Part shown: piece by piece, positions 36,861 to 45,643 of the stretch | How the letters are laid out: each line of letters opens with the position of its first letter | Position numbering within the stretch: position 1 is the stretch's first letter | Source: Sphingobium lactosutens | GTDB taxonomy: Bacteria > Pseudomonadota > Alphaproteobacteria > Sphingomonadales > Sphingomonadaceae | Assembly: GCF_013393185.1 (NCBI RefSeq) | Contig: NZ_QJQX01000078.1 | Location: forward strand, 1 to 64,000 | Direction of reading: 5' to 3' | DNA: 64,000 nucleotides | Program-made: the position numbers and the translations under genes | The notes under the pieces: generated by a model | The model's database searches: none | What the model was told of the DNA's origin: nothing | The model's input: the letters and a program-made list of their open reading frames with translations, nothing else

Positions 36861-37889
36861 ATGACCACCCACATTCCGCCCTTTTCGACACCCGAAAAGA
36901 ACCGCCAGATCGTGCTGGCCAAACGTCCTGAAGGCACACCGCGAACGAGTGATTTTGAGCGCAAGGAGGTTGCGCGCGAAGCGCCCGGCCCGGGTCAATT
37001 GCTGGTGCGCACTCTCTATCTATCCGCGGACCCGGTCCAGCGCGGATGGGCCAGCAACCCCGCATTGACCCCGATCGGCGCACCGATGCGCGCCCTGGCG
37101 ATCGGCATTGTAATCGAAAGCCACGAGTCGACCATCGCTCAGGGCGATATCGTCTACGGTTTCCTAGGCTGGCAGGATTATGCCATCGTGACACGCGTTG
37201 ACTTACTTTCCCATATCCCCACGCCCCGTGCGCCACTGCCGGCCTATGCAGGCGTTCTGGGCATGCCCGGCGTCACAGCCTGGCTGGCGCTGCATGACAT
37301 TGCGCCACCATCGGAGGGCAAAGCCATATTGGTATCGACCGCGGCCGGAACCGTCGGCAGCGTCGTCGGGCAGATTGCCCGACAGGCAGGCGCTCATGTC
37401 GTCGGGCTGACCGGAAGCGACGACAAGATCACACGCTGCGTCAGCCGCTATGGCTATGACGCTGCCTTCAACTACAAGACCGGTGATCTGGCGGCGACAT
37501 TGGCGGCGGCGCGACCCGAGGGGTTCGACATTTATTTCGACAATACTGGGGGCTGGATTCTGGACACCGCCATCCGCGCCATGGCGAAAAACGGACGTAT
37601 CATTCAATGCGGTACAGCCGCGACGTCCAGCTGGAACCCGCCGCCGACAGGGCTGCGAAATGAGCGCGAAATCTTGATGCGCACGCTTAGCTGGACGGGA
37701 TTTGTGATCTTCGATCATGTCGCCCGCTTTGGCGATGCCATTGACCGAATGACCGATCTGCTGCTGGCCGGCAAACTCGTCCATGATGAAGATGTAGAAA
37801 ACGGGATCGACAAGATCACGAACGTTCTTGAAGAATTGTTCGCGGGTTCCAATAGCAGCAAGAAATTAATCTACATCGGCGAAGACTGA
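36861..37889 (+). CDS. MDR-superfamily NADP-dependent oxidoreductase (2-alkenal/enoate reductase-like)
   Basis: A 342-residue zinc-free medium-chain reductase of the PTGR/leukotriene-B4-dehydrogenase type. It has TLYLSADPVQRGW near the N-terminus, VLGMPGVTAWLAL, and the NADP-binding AAGTVGSVVGQIARQAG. Relatives reduce the C=C bond of alpha,beta-unsaturated ketones. The ATG at 36861 was chosen over one 21 codons upstream because family members begin just before PEKNRQIVL. Confidence 0.92.
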   Translation: MTTHIPPFSTPEKNRQIVLAKRPEGTPRTSDFERKEVAREAPGPGQLLVRTLYLSADPVQRGWASNPALTPIGAPMRALAIGIVIESHESTIAQGDIVYGFLGWQDYAIVTRVDLLSHIPTPRAPLPAYAGVLGMPGVTAWLALHDIAPPSEGKAILVSTAAGTVGSVVGQIARQAGAHVVGLTGSDDKITRCVSRYGYDAAFNYKTGDLAATLAAARPEGFDIYFDNTGGWILDTAIRAMAKNGRIIQCGTAATSSWNPPPTGLRNEREILMRTLSWTGFVIFDHVARFGDAIDRMTDLLLAGKLVHDEDVENGIDKITNVLEELFAGSNSSKKLIYIGED

Positions 37890-37922
37890 TGGGGAGCGCG
37901 GGGACCACAGGCCTGGCTAAAT

Positions 37923-37948
37923 GGGAGCGACGCCCTGTCGTCGCTCCC
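37923..37948. terminator. Strong bidirectional terminator hairpin
   Basis: GGGAGCGACG and CGTCGCTCCC form a perfect ten-base stem with loop CCCTGT, in the 70-base gap between the convergent MDR and YciI genes. Confidence 0.7.
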
Positions 37949-37959
37949 TCCAATCAAGG

Positions 37960-38262
37960 TCAATCCTGCCGCCAGCTGCCCAAGGCAGGGCGGACCGGCT
38001 GAATGATCGGTCTTTCCGCGAAGATGCCCTCCGTCATGAACGGATCGGCCGCAAGCAACGCGCGAACCGCCTCTTCATCCCTTGCTTCTAGCAGAAAAGA
38101 ACTGCCGACGGGTGACGCATCGGAGCCGTCGTCACTGAGCATGGCACCAGCAACCTTCAATATGTCGCCTTGGGCGAGCCAATAATCCAAATGGCGCTGC
38201 CGATGCTCCAACCGCTTCTCCAACATATCAGGTCGATCGACAGCAAATATTATGAAATACAT
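37960..38262 (-). CDS. YciI-family protein
   Basis: A 100-residue dimeric alpha/beta-barrel-fold protein. MYFIIFAVDRPDMLEKR, then RHLDYW and ADPFMTEGIF follow the YciI pattern; relatives include putative chlorohydrolases and muconolactone-isomerase-like proteins. It is 40 bases downstream of the MarR gene in the same direction, so the two form a small operon. Its substrate is unknown. Confidence 0.85.
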   Translation of the reverse strand: MYFIIFAVDRPDMLEKRLEHRQRHLDYWLAQGDILKVAGAMLSDDGSDASPVGSSFLLEARDEEAVRALLAADPFMTEGIFAERPIIQPVRPALGSWRQD

Positions 38263-38302
38263 TTAGGGCTCCATCTCATAGCAGCTTCTTTCCCAAATCC
38301 CT

Positions 38303-38923
38303 TCAGATATTATTGTTCATTACGGCGCTTATGCCTGAAAGACTAGATACCTTTGCCCCATTCACGCCAATATTTTCCGCAAGAACTTCTTTCAGGTTCT
38401 TTTTCACTACAGAAAGCACTTTTTCAGCGCTTTCAACCTCCTGATCGGTCAGTCCCGATAGTATCCGTTGATTGACGTCGGAAGACACCTTCACCATCAG
38501 TTGGATGACCTCGAACCCTCGTTCCGTGATGAAGACCCGCTTGGCCCGACGATCCGATGCATCGGCTCTGCGCTCGACATGACCGGACGCTTCCAGTCGA
38601 TCCACAAGACCGCCGACCGTAACCTTGCCGACCTCCATCAATCGGGCAAGGTCGACCTGCATCATTCCGTTATTGCCCCCGCGCGACAAGGCGCTGAGCA
38701 CCGACCATTGCGATCGGGTAATGCCATAAGGCCGCATGATGAGATCCATGACGGTCCGGCGGATACGAGATACATCATGTACCAGATAGCCAAAGGCGAA
38801 CTGTTGCGCCACAGGCTCCTCTCCTAAATCTTCCACCTTGCCGGTGGCTTCTTCCCTGTTTTTCATCGGATCTTCTTCTAGATAAGCGACAAGATATGCC
38901 GCACCATTTTTATGACTCATCAC
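38303..38923 (-). CDS. MarR-family transcriptional regulator
   Basis: A 206-residue winged-helix regulator. MMQVDLARLMEVGKVTVGGL is the recognition region, and ERRADASDRRAKRVFITERG forms the wing with the conserved D-x-R motif. ATG at 38923 gives the longest product; the ATG at 38866 (MKNREEA) also has a purine-rich site and would fit family length better. A perfect palindrome at 38961-38972 in its upstream region could be its operator. Confidence 0.9.
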   Translation of the reverse strand: MMSHKNGAAYLVAYLEEDPMKNREEATGKVEDLGEEPVAQQFAFGYLVHDVSRIRRTVMDLIMRPYGITRSQWSVLSALSRGGNNGMMQVDLARLMEVGKVTVGGLVDRLEASGHVERRADASDRRAKRVFITERGFEVIQLMVKVSSDVNQRILSGLTDQEVESAEKVLSVVKKNLKEVLAENIGVNGAKVSSLSGISAVMNNNI

Positions 38924-38960
38924 TCGATAAGATGCACGTATAAAATGCTAATGCGTACTG

Positions 38961-38972
38961 TATATTAATATA
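38961..38972. promoter_or_regulatory. Perfect AT palindrome upstream of MarR
   Basis: TATATTAATATA is fully symmetrical and lies 38 bases upstream of the MarR start, in an AT-rich spacer. MarR regulators often bind such sequences in their own promoters. Confidence 0.35.
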
Positions 38973-39042
38973 TTATCAGATACCGGATAATAAGGTTTCG
39001 CATCCAACCTCCCGTTCCGGCTAGCACTGCGGCTGCAACGGC

Positions 39043-39837
39043 CTATAGCATCCCCGCAATCTCTTCGGCCGACAGGAATTGACCGGCATAAACCTGACGG
39101 GCACGTCTTTCCTCTGCCGCCGCTTCGGCAGTCGGGTCGATCACGTCTTCCGACCGCAATCTGGGAATCCGGGCCTGCCAGCACCCTGCTTCTACCTCCT
39201 CCGCGCGACTGATCAGATCCAGAGCCGCGCCCGTCCAAGCCTGCACGGCTACGGAACGATCAGGTATACCGTAAATTGCAACCAGGGGGAAAGAAAACGG
39301 CGTCGGCAGTGACTGTTCCTCATGATAGCTGAACAGACCAACGCTGCCAACGCCGGGCAGTTTCAAGGCGTCCGGCGCATGATGGTGCTCGAACCACTGA
39401 CTGAAACCGACCTCATCCCCTTTTTTGGGGCGGATGAGCGCGGTGATCACATCTTCGCCTCGCCGGAATCCCTTTTCCCGGGTCCATCCATGCGAAAGGA
39501 AAACCGGGCGATAGAAATAATCGCGCAACCCGTCGAAAGACGCGTCGCGGATTACCTCCATGGAAGCCGTCCCCACGCGTTCCTTGTGTCCAAGAACTGA
39601 CTTGGCCGCGCTTTCCCACTCATATATGGTATGCGCGAAGTAACCGGGGTCGACGGTCCGGCCATCCACGATCGGTTGTTGCGGAGTGATGATGAAGCGC
39701 TGTGTTGCTATCGCCCCATCAAGACGCATCGCGTCACGGATATGAATATTGGTGTACCAGTCGTCATAGCTGTCCTGACGTCCTTCCACCGCATTCTGAT
39801 AGACGATCAAAATGCTTTCGAATGTTCCGCCACTCAT
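39043..39837 (-). CDS. EthD-like/dimeric alpha-beta barrel protein, two tandem domains
   Basis: A 264-residue protein that appears to be two ferredoxin-like repeats. The first contains SYDDWYTNIHIRDAMRLDGA and the second GFSQWFEHHHAPDALKLPGV, both with the W-x5-H pattern seen in EthD-like proteins. EthD assists a P450 in ether degradation, but the function of this group is unknown. GGAGG lies upstream of the start. It is 43 bases downstream of the SDR in one operon. Confidence 0.7.
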   Translation of the reverse strand: MSGGTFESILIVYQNAVEGRQDSYDDWYTNIHIRDAMRLDGAIATQRFIITPQQPIVDGRTVDPGYFAHTIYEWESAAKSVLGHKERVGTASMEVIRDASFDGLRDYFYRPVFLSHGWTREKGFRRGEDVITALIRPKKGDEVGFSQWFEHHHAPDALKLPGVGSVGLFSYHEEQSLPTPFSFPLVAIYGIPDRSVAVQAWTGAALDLISRAEEVEAGCWQARIPRLRSEDVIDPTAEAAAEERRARQVYAGQFLSAEEIAGML

Positions 39838-39880
39838 CGCATCATACCTCCGCCTCGAAAACTGTCCCTTCCAACCGGGC

Positions 39881-40831
39881 CTATGGTTTTAATCGCGAAA
39901 CCTTCCGCCCCTGGAACATGTTGGTGAGATCGCCTACGAGATACGCCCGCGCCCCTTCATCCAACATATCCAGCGTCCAGCCGCCGGGCTGATGGCAGGA
40001 CCGCTCCAGATCCGGTTCAGGATACAGGCCGATCGATCCGCCCCCCGCGAAAAAGGTTCGCCCATTTACATTGGCGGCGGCATCAGTGCACAGCCAGGCG
40101 ACGCAGACGCCCACCTGTTCGGGCAGCGGGATGTTGGTCGTCGTCCCGACCCAGACATTGCCATTGGCGGGTATGCCCAGTTCCTCCTGGGAATAGCGGA
40201 CCGTTTCCATAACCGCGGGCGTGCCCAGACGAGTCGTGCCCAGCGGGCGCACGGCATTACAGCGCAAGCCGAATTGCCCCACATCCCGCGCCACCGATCG
40301 CGTGAAGCCGACCACGCCTTCCTTTGCTGCCGAATAGTTTGACATGCCCCAATGACCCAGACCCGACTGCGATGCCGTGTTGATGATCACGCCGCCGCCC
40401 TGTTTGATCATCAGTGGCGCGGCATGACGAATGGTGGTGAAATGCCCTTTCAGATGCACCGCGATGACAGCGTCCCAGTCCGCTTCGGACATTTCATAAA
40501 TCGGGGAGGGACGCGCTATTCCGGCATTGTTGACGAGAATGTCGACGCGGCCGAAACCATCCATCGCTGCCTCCACCAGATTGCGCCCGCCAGCCATGCT
40601 GGAGATATCATCGCCGTTGGCGATCGCCTCCCCGCCCATGGCCTTAATCTCCTCAACCACGGATTGCGCGACATTCTCATGGTCGCCCTCGCCGGTCGGG
40701 CTGGCGCCCAGATCGTTCACGATCAGGCACGCGCCGGCTTCCGCCAGTGCCAATGCTTCTGCCCGTCCCAAGCCACGTCCGCCACCGGTGACGATCGCAA
40801 CCTTGCCCTCCAGGCGCCTGCTTTTCTCCAT
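39881..40831 (-). CDS. SDR of the multifunctional-enzyme-2-like type
   Basis: A 316-residue SDR with TGGGRGLG (15-22), VNNAG (100-104) and Y166-S-A-A-K170. The long loop LGASPTGEGDHENVAQ after beta-2 resembles the (R)-3-hydroxyacyl-CoA dehydrogenase domain of peroxisomal MFE-2, suggesting a CoA-thioester substrate. The last 60 residues extend past the core SDR domain. ATG at 40831 follows AGGAAAG. Confidence 0.9.
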   Translation of the reverse strand: MEKSRRLEGKVAIVTGGGRGLGRAEALALAEAGACLIVNDLGASPTGEGDHENVAQSVVEEIKAMGGEAIANGDDISSMAGGRNLVEAAMDGFGRVDILVNNAGIARPSPIYEMSEADWDAVIAVHLKGHFTTIRHAAPLMIKQGGGVIINTASQSGLGHWGMSNYSAAKEGVVGFTRSVARDVGQFGLRCNAVRPLGTTRLGTPAVMETVRYSQEELGIPANGNVWVGTTTNIPLPEQVGVCVAWLCTDAAANVNGRTFFAGGGSIGLYPEPDLERSCHQPGGWTLDMLDEGARAYLVGDLTNMFQGRKVSRLKP

Positions 40832-40833
40832 TA

Positions 40834-40917
40834 TCACTTTCCTTTATTGTTTGAATTGATTGCCGCGCGAACTTTACCAAGCTCGGTCTCATATTTGCTG
40901 CGGTCGATGTCGGTCAT
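40834..40917 (-). CDS. Very small reading frame between SDR and TIM-barrel genes (uncertain)
   Basis: Twenty-seven codons from ATG at 40917 to TGA at 40834, ending three bases before the SDR start codon. The product begins MTDIDRSKYETELGKVRAAI, reminiscent of the opening of carboxymuconolactone decarboxylase-like proteins, so it could be a remnant or a leader peptide coupled to the SDR. There is no clear ribosome-binding site. Confidence 0.25.
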   Translation of the reverse strand: MTDIDRSKYETELGKVRAAINSNNKGK

Positions 40918-40959
40918 TTAGTCTGGGCGAGCAGGCCACGCAGCCCACCCGCCGCCGCA

Positions 40960-41814
40960 TCATTGGGTGGCCGTTTCGCGCAAGCTGCTCTGGCGGCGTT
41001 CGTCATGCTGGCGAAGCACCGACCGCGCGCTGTCATACAGCAATCGCGCACGCGCGCGTATATTCATCCCCTGACCGCGCAGGCGATCCATTGGCACCTC
41101 CAGCGAAAGGCAGCGATCGATCGGAATATGATCGAGCGCATCGAGCAGCGGAAATTCGCCCTGCCCTGGTGCCGTCCGGTTGAACACCGCTTCCTCAAAG
41201 GCGCGATCGGGATCCATCGAAAGCGGGCCGTCGCACAGTTGCACATAGCCGATCGCTCCCGCGGGTAGTCGCGCCAGGTCCACCGCTCCCGATCCGTTGC
41301 GGATCATGTGCAGCATATCCAGCGCCAGCGATCCATTGGCATGAGCCGCAGCGTCGATGATCTGCATCGCCTGAGACAATGTCTTGATGGAAGTAAAGGT
41401 CATGAACTCCAAGCCTGCCGAGATATTCAATCTCGCCGTGATCTCGCAGAACCGATGAAAATTTTCGGTGCTCCGCCCGAAATCCTCATCCGCGATCAGC
41501 GCTGTTGCGCGCCGCGCCCCGAGTTCAGCAGCCAACTCCAGCGCCGGAATGAAGCTCTCCACCGGTGTATCGGGGGTCAGGAAGAAAATTTCGGCATTGT
41601 AGATCTTGACGCCGGTCGACCGCAACGCCGCTTTGACTGCCGCCGCATTCTGACGCGACACCAGTGGAAAGCTGACCGATTCGTCGGTCGTATCCTGAAA
41701 GAAGGTGCAGATATTCTCGAATCCGGCATGGGCGGCAGCCTCGATCAAGCCCACTGGATCCGTTTCCTGCGCAGACAGATGGTGGAAGGACAGCTCTCTT
41801 GCCGCAGAATTCAT
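40960..41814 (-). CDS. Sugar-phosphate isomerase/epimerase-like TIM-barrel protein
   Basis: A 284-residue protein of the xylose-isomerase/AP-endonuclease-2 fold. Metal-site segments visible are GLEFMTFTSIKT (Glu ligand), LALDMLHMIRNG (Asp and His) and RCLSLEVPMD near the end (Glu). Members isomerise or epimerise keto-sugars or related polyols. The start at 41814 follows GAAGGAGAG. Together with the ThuA-like protein it adds a carbohydrate-type flavour, and both have GTATAC operators upstream. Confidence 0.82.
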   Translation of the reverse strand: MNSAARELSFHHLSAQETDPVGLIEAAAHAGFENICTFFQDTTDESVSFPLVSRQNAAAVKAALRSTGVKIYNAEIFFLTPDTPVESFIPALELAAELGARRATALIADEDFGRSTENFHRFCEITARLNISAGLEFMTFTSIKTLSQAMQIIDAAAHANGSLALDMLHMIRNGSGAVDLARLPAGAIGYVQLCDGPLSMDPDRAFEEAVFNRTAPGQGEFPLLDALDHIPIDRCLSLEVPMDRLRGQGMNIRARARLLYDSARSVLRQHDERRQSSLRETATQ

Positions 41815-41911
41815 GTGTTCTCTCCTTCGTGCGAGAGGGGAGGCACGCGCGCGCTGGTTGGCATGGGGAACGCCCCAAACCATTTCGCGTCTTTTTCCTA
41901 ACCCCGCTATG

Positions 41912-41921
41912 TCGTATACGA
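41912..41921. promoter_or_regulatory. GntR-type operator candidate (TCGTATACGA)
   Basis: A perfect ten-base palindrome matching TNGTATACNA. It lies in the 203-base divergent region between the TIM-barrel gene (start 41814) and the NTF2-like operon (start 42018). Confidence 0.55.
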
Positions 41922-42017
41922 TATGGGTTGACTCGGGCTTCGTCAACGATAGTCTTGCATACCATCTGCGGATTGATCAGCAGTCGGGCCAAACGAGAAG
42001 CCCGGCAGGAGAGCGAA

Positions 42018-42377
42018 ATGAGCGAGCAGACGACAGCCATTGTGCGCCGGCATCTGGATGCATGGCAGAAGGGAGACGTCGATGCGCTGCTCGCCGACTA
42101 TGCCGAGGACGCCGTCATGATGACGCGCGACACAGGCGTCGTGACGGGCAAGCCCCAGATCAGGGCGCTATTCGATCATGTTTTCGCGGAGATATTCCGG
42201 CCGGAGGATACCCGCCTTGAAGTGACGGCAGAACTGGTCTCCGGCAACCATGCCCTAGTCCATTGGAAAGCGGCGACAACCACCTTCCGCACCATTGGCG
42301 CGTTCGATGCCTTTACTATCAGCGACGGCAAGATCGTCGCACAATTTGCGGGAATGTCAGCGACACCGAACGAATGA
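42018..42377 (+). CDS. Small SnoaL/NTF2-like protein
   Basis: A 119-residue NTF2-fold protein with [26 protein letters not shown], the common start of short ketosteroid-isomerase-like proteins, and a closing [15 protein letters not shown] strand. AGGAG lies ten bases upstream of the ATG. It is first in a seven-gene plus-strand operon (NTF2, SDR, VOC, SDR, kinase, NTF2, P450). The function is not known. Confidence 0.82.
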   Translation: MSEQTTAIVRRHLDAWQKGDVDALLADYAEDAVMMTRDTGVVTGKPQIRALFDHVFAEIFRPEDTRLEVTAELVSGNHALVHWKAATTTFRTIGAFDAFTISDGKIVAQFAGMSATPNE

Positions 42378-42408
42378 ATGGCAGGCTGAAGTAAAAAAGG
42401 AGAAGCAG

Positions 42409-43164
42409 ATGGATCTTAAACTCAAGGGCAAAAAGGTCATCGTCACCGGCGGCAGTCGCGGCATCGGCCGAGCCATATTGGAGCAATTCGCAGAAGAAGG
42501 CGCCGATCTCGCCTTTTTCTCCCGCAATGCCGAACAGGTCGCCGAAGCCAGCGCGACACTGACCGCCAAGGGCGCCAAAGTGTTCGGCGAAGTCCATGAC
42601 ATCAACGATCTCGAAGCCTATGGTGCCTGGCTGGCCAATGCAGCCGAAAAGCTCGGTGGCGTCGACATTTTCGTCCATAATGTCAGTTCGTCGGGTAGCG
42701 ATGGTGCCAACTGGGATCTGGCGTTCAAGCTGGACGTGATGGCCGGCGTGGCGGGCTGCAACATATTGGAGCCCTATCTCGAAAAGTCGGACAGCGCCGC
42801 TGTCGTGCTGATCTCCTCTACCGCCGCGGTCGAAACCTTTATCGCGCCCAATGCCTTCAACGCCATGAAGGGGGCGCTACTGACCTATGGCAAGCAACTG
42901 TCGCAGGCCTGGGGGGCCAAGGGCATCCGCGTCAACGTCGTGACGCCCGGCCCGGTCGTCTTCCCAACCGGCAACTGGACCAAGGTGAAGGAAGCCTATC
43001 CCGACATGTATGAGGGCACGGAAAAGCAGATCGTGCTGGGCCGTCTCGGCAGGCCGGAAGAGGTGGCGAGCGCCGTCGCCTTCCTCGCAAGCCCGGTTTC
43101 ATCCTTCACTACCGGCACCAACCTGGTCGTGGATGGCGGCTTCACCAAGCGCGTCCAATTCTGA
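42409..43164 (+). CDS. Atypical SDR-fold protein with Tyr-to-Phe at the catalytic site
   Basis: A 251-residue SDR, paralogous to the protein at 4329. The cofactor loop is canonical TGGSRGIG (13-20), but the catalytic position is F150-N-A-M-K154 and the NNAG region reads HNVSSSG. The Ser at 137 is kept. Both paralogues end in GGFTKRVQF. The start at 42409 follows AAGGAG. The stop overlaps the VOC start codon as TGATG. Conservation of Phe in both copies points to a specialised role rather than decay. Confidence 0.88.
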   Translation: MDLKLKGKKVIVTGGSRGIGRAILEQFAEEGADLAFFSRNAEQVAEASATLTAKGAKVFGEVHDINDLEAYGAWLANAAEKLGGVDIFVHNVSSSGSDGANWDLAFKLDVMAGVAGCNILEPYLEKSDSAAVVLISSTAAVETFIAPNAFNAMKGALLTYGKQLSQAWGAKGIRVNVVTPGPVVFPTGNWTKVKEAYPDMYEGTEKQIVLGRLGRPEEVASAVAFLASPVSSFTTGTNLVVDGGFTKRVQF

Positions 43165-43688
43165 TGACAGGAAAGCCCGTGCCCAGCGGCTTTTTCCAGT
43201 CCGCATGGGTGGTCGAGGATATCGACCGCGCCATGCATAATTGGGTCAGCGCGGGCGTGGGGCCGTTCCATGTCGTCCGACGGGCGCAGGTGCAGGATCT
43301 GCGCTATCGTGGAGAGCCTGCGCAAGTCGATTTTTCGGTCGCCATCGCCCAATCCGGGCCGATGCAGATCGAACTCATCCAGCAGCATGACGACCACCCT
43401 TCCCACTATCGCGATGTCTATGCGCCGGGTGAAGAGGGCTTCCACCATGTCTGCCGCTATACGGCAGATTTCGACGCCGACCTTGCGGACCATGCCGCGC
43501 GCGGCGGCATCGCGGCTGTGACAGGCCGGTCGGGCGACATGCGCTTTGCCTTTCTCGACACGCGCGCCACGCTCGGCTGCATGACGGAGATTATCGAGGA
43601 CAGCGCCACCATGCGCGGCTTTTTCGACCTGATAGCGCGGTCGGCGATCGATTGGGACGGGATCGACCCGATCAGGGAAGCCAATTGA
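43164..43688 (+). CDS. VOC superfamily protein
   Basis: A 174-residue vicinal-oxygen-chelate-fold protein. FFQSAWVVEDIDRAMHNW opens the first module and FHHVCRYTADFDADLADHAA the second, as in methylmalonyl-CoA epimerase- and glyoxalase-like proteins. It is translationally coupled to the preceding atypical SDR and resembles the VOC protein at 13690. Co-occurrence of SDR and VOC in two places suggests a linked pair of reactions. Confidence 0.85.
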   Translation: MTGKPVPSGFFQSAWVVEDIDRAMHNWVSAGVGPFHVVRRAQVQDLRYRGEPAQVDFSVAIAQSGPMQIELIQQHDDHPSHYRDVYAPGEEGFHHVCRYTADFDADLADHAARGGIAAVTGRSGDMRFAFLDTRATLGCMTEIIEDSATMRGFFDLIARSAIDWDGIDPIREAN

Positions 43689-43734
43689 AAAACCGATCAA
43701 GCCCGCAACGCCGGGCAGGGTAATGGAGAGAAAC

Positions 43735-44523
43735 ATGGACCTGGGGCTCAAGGATAAGGCGATCATCGTGCTCGGTGCGGCGACGCCCAACAATATGGCG
43801 CAATGCATAGCGCGCGCCTTCGCGCAGGAAGGCGCCAGGGTGATGGTGGCGGGGCGGAAACAGGAACCGCTACAGCAGCTGTCCGAGGAGATTGGCGGTG
43901 CATGGCATCTGTGCGACATCACGTCAAAGGCGGATGTGGAGGAGCTGGTTGACGCCACGCTCGAAAAGTTCGGGCGGCTGGACGTCGGCATCAACAGCAC
44001 CGGCAACGGCCTGATGAAGCCCTTCATAGAAACGACGACCGAAGAATTGAAGATGATGTGCGATGTGCAGTTCATCGGTCCCTTCCAATTTTATCAGGCG
44101 CTGATCCGGGGCATGACCAATGGCGGGTCGATCATCCAGATCACCTCGGCGACAGCCAAGATCATGCTTGACGATCATTCACCCTATCGCGGGACCAAGG
44201 CGGGCGCGGACGAGGTGATACGGTCGATCGCCAATGAATTCGGGTGCAAGGGCATTCGCGCCAACTCGGTTGCGCCGGGCCTGACCGACTCGCCGATGGC
44301 GGCGGCGGCCTATGCGGTCCCGGCGATCATCGACCTTTTCAACCGCGAAAGCCCGATGGGGCGTACCGGCAAACCCGAGGATATCGCGGCAGCCTGCCTG
44401 TTCGTCGCATCCGATCTTTGCTTCATGACCGGCGAAACCTTCCAGGTGAACGGCGGCATCTCCTTGCGCCGCAACCCGCGCCAGCAGGAGATGATCGAAG
44501 TGACAACGGCGGCGGCGGGCTGA
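43735..44523 (+). CDS. SDR-family oxidoreductase
   Basis: A 262-residue SDR with the unusual cofactor loop LGAATPNNMA (13-22) and active site Y151-R-G-T-K155. The C-terminal NGGISLRRNPRQQ and the overall sequence show it is a paralogue of the SDR at 12140. GGAGAG precedes the ATG. It lies 46 bases after the VOC gene and nine before the kinase, in one operon. Confidence 0.9.
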   Translation: MDLGLKDKAIIVLGAATPNNMAQCIARAFAQEGARVMVAGRKQEPLQQLSEEIGGAWHLCDITSKADVEELVDATLEKFGRLDVGINSTGNGLMKPFIETTTEELKMMCDVQFIGPFQFYQALIRGMTNGGSIIQITSATAKIMLDDHSPYRGTKAGADEVIRSIANEFGCKGIRANSVAPGLTDSPMAAAAYAVPAIIDLFNRESPMGRTGKPEDIAAACLFVASDLCFMTGETFQVNGGISLRRNPRQQEMIEVTTAAAG

Positions 44524-44532
44524 GGTAAGACG

Positions 44533-45618
44533 ATGTCGACAGTTCTCAACATACCCCTGCGCTATGATGCGGTGACGCCGGAATGGATGACCGGCGCCCT
44601 ACGCGGAAAATGGCCGGACGTTATCGTGAAAGACCTCAAACGGGGTCCGATCTTCGGATACAAGCAGAACAAGTTCCGTGTCCAGGTGGACTATGCCGAT
44701 GGCGACGGTCCGACCCGGAACTTCATCGTCAAAGGCAATTTCCCTGGTCAGGATGATCCATCGACCGGCACGGCCTGGTCCATGGCCAGCGAGCTCCGCT
44801 CGATACGAGACGTCGCGCCGCTGGTAGCTGCTCCGTTCGCGCCCGAATGCTATCATATCGACATCAGCGAGCAGGCGTCCGCCATCGTCATGGAGGATAT
44901 GAGCCCCAAGGGCGCCATATTCTTCGACGCCTTCCATACGCTGACGCTGGGTCAGGCCATGGCGTTCATGGACGCCTTCGCCCGCATGCACGCCAGCGCA
45001 TGGAACAGTGACATGTTCAAGCCGGGCGGCGCGATGGGGCCGGGCACCTTCGCCGGAGAGAACCGGCAGCTGGTGAATGAAGTCTATCTGCCCAGCCTTC
45101 TGGAGGAGGAGAGTTGGCGACAGTTCGTCGAAATGCCCAGAGGCCGTGCAATCCCGCGCATGTTCCAGAAACTGGATCGGGTTCAGACGGCATGGGACGC
45201 GCTGTGGAGCCTGCTGCGACAGGCCGACATGACCGTCATCCATGGCGATGAGCATCTGGGCAATCTCTTCGTCGCCGCCGATGGCACGCCCGGCGTTATC
45301 GACTGGGTGGCGCGGCCGGAACATTGGCCGATCGGCATCGCCTATTTCATGGTCTGCGCGCTCGACATTGCCGATCGGCGGCAATGGGACCGTGCGCTGA
45401 TTTCCCACTATGTCAGCCGGCTCGCATTCCATGGCGCGACCCATGTCCCCAACGTCGAGGATGCCTGGTTCCTGTATCGCTGCACCACCTTCTATCCCGT
45501 GGTGACGTGGATGAACAACAGCGCGGTCTGGCAACCGGAGGCGGTCAATACAGCAAACACCGTGCGTGCCGCGGTCGCGGCGCTCGATCATGATGCTTAT
45601 GGCCTGCTTGGCCTCTGA
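44533..45618 (+). CDS. APH-fold kinase of unknown substrate
   Basis: A 361-residue phosphotransferase with catalytic loop HGDEHLGN (D239, N244) and metal ligand D257 in VIDWVARPEHWPIGIAYF. It belongs to the same subfamily as the kinase at 25251, sharing the VTPEWMT opening. It is preceded after nine bases by an SDR and followed after 25 by an NTF2-like gene and then a P450. A catabolic kinase acting on a hydroxylated intermediate is inferred. Confidence 0.86.
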   Translation: MSTVLNIPLRYDAVTPEWMTGALRGKWPDVIVKDLKRGPIFGYKQNKFRVQVDYADGDGPTRNFIVKGNFPGQDDPSTGTAWSMASELRSIRDVAPLVAAPFAPECYHIDISEQASAIVMEDMSPKGAIFFDAFHTLTLGQAMAFMDAFARMHASAWNSDMFKPGGAMGPGTFAGENRQLVNEVYLPSLLEEESWRQFVEMPRGRAIPRMFQKLDRVQTAWDALWSLLRQADMTVIHGDEHLGNLFVAADGTPGVIDWVARPEHWPIGIAYFMVCALDIADRRQWDRALISHYVSRLAFHGATHVPNVEDAWFLYRCTTFYPVVTWMNNSAVWQPEAVNTANTVRAAVAALDHDAYGLLGL

Positions 45619-45643
45619 AAATGACCGACAGAGAGGATGCAGA

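Noticed and set aside
39263-39270. GGTATACC as another GntR operator
   Set aside because: It is inside the EthD-like coding region and lacks the T/A flanks of the intergenic sites.
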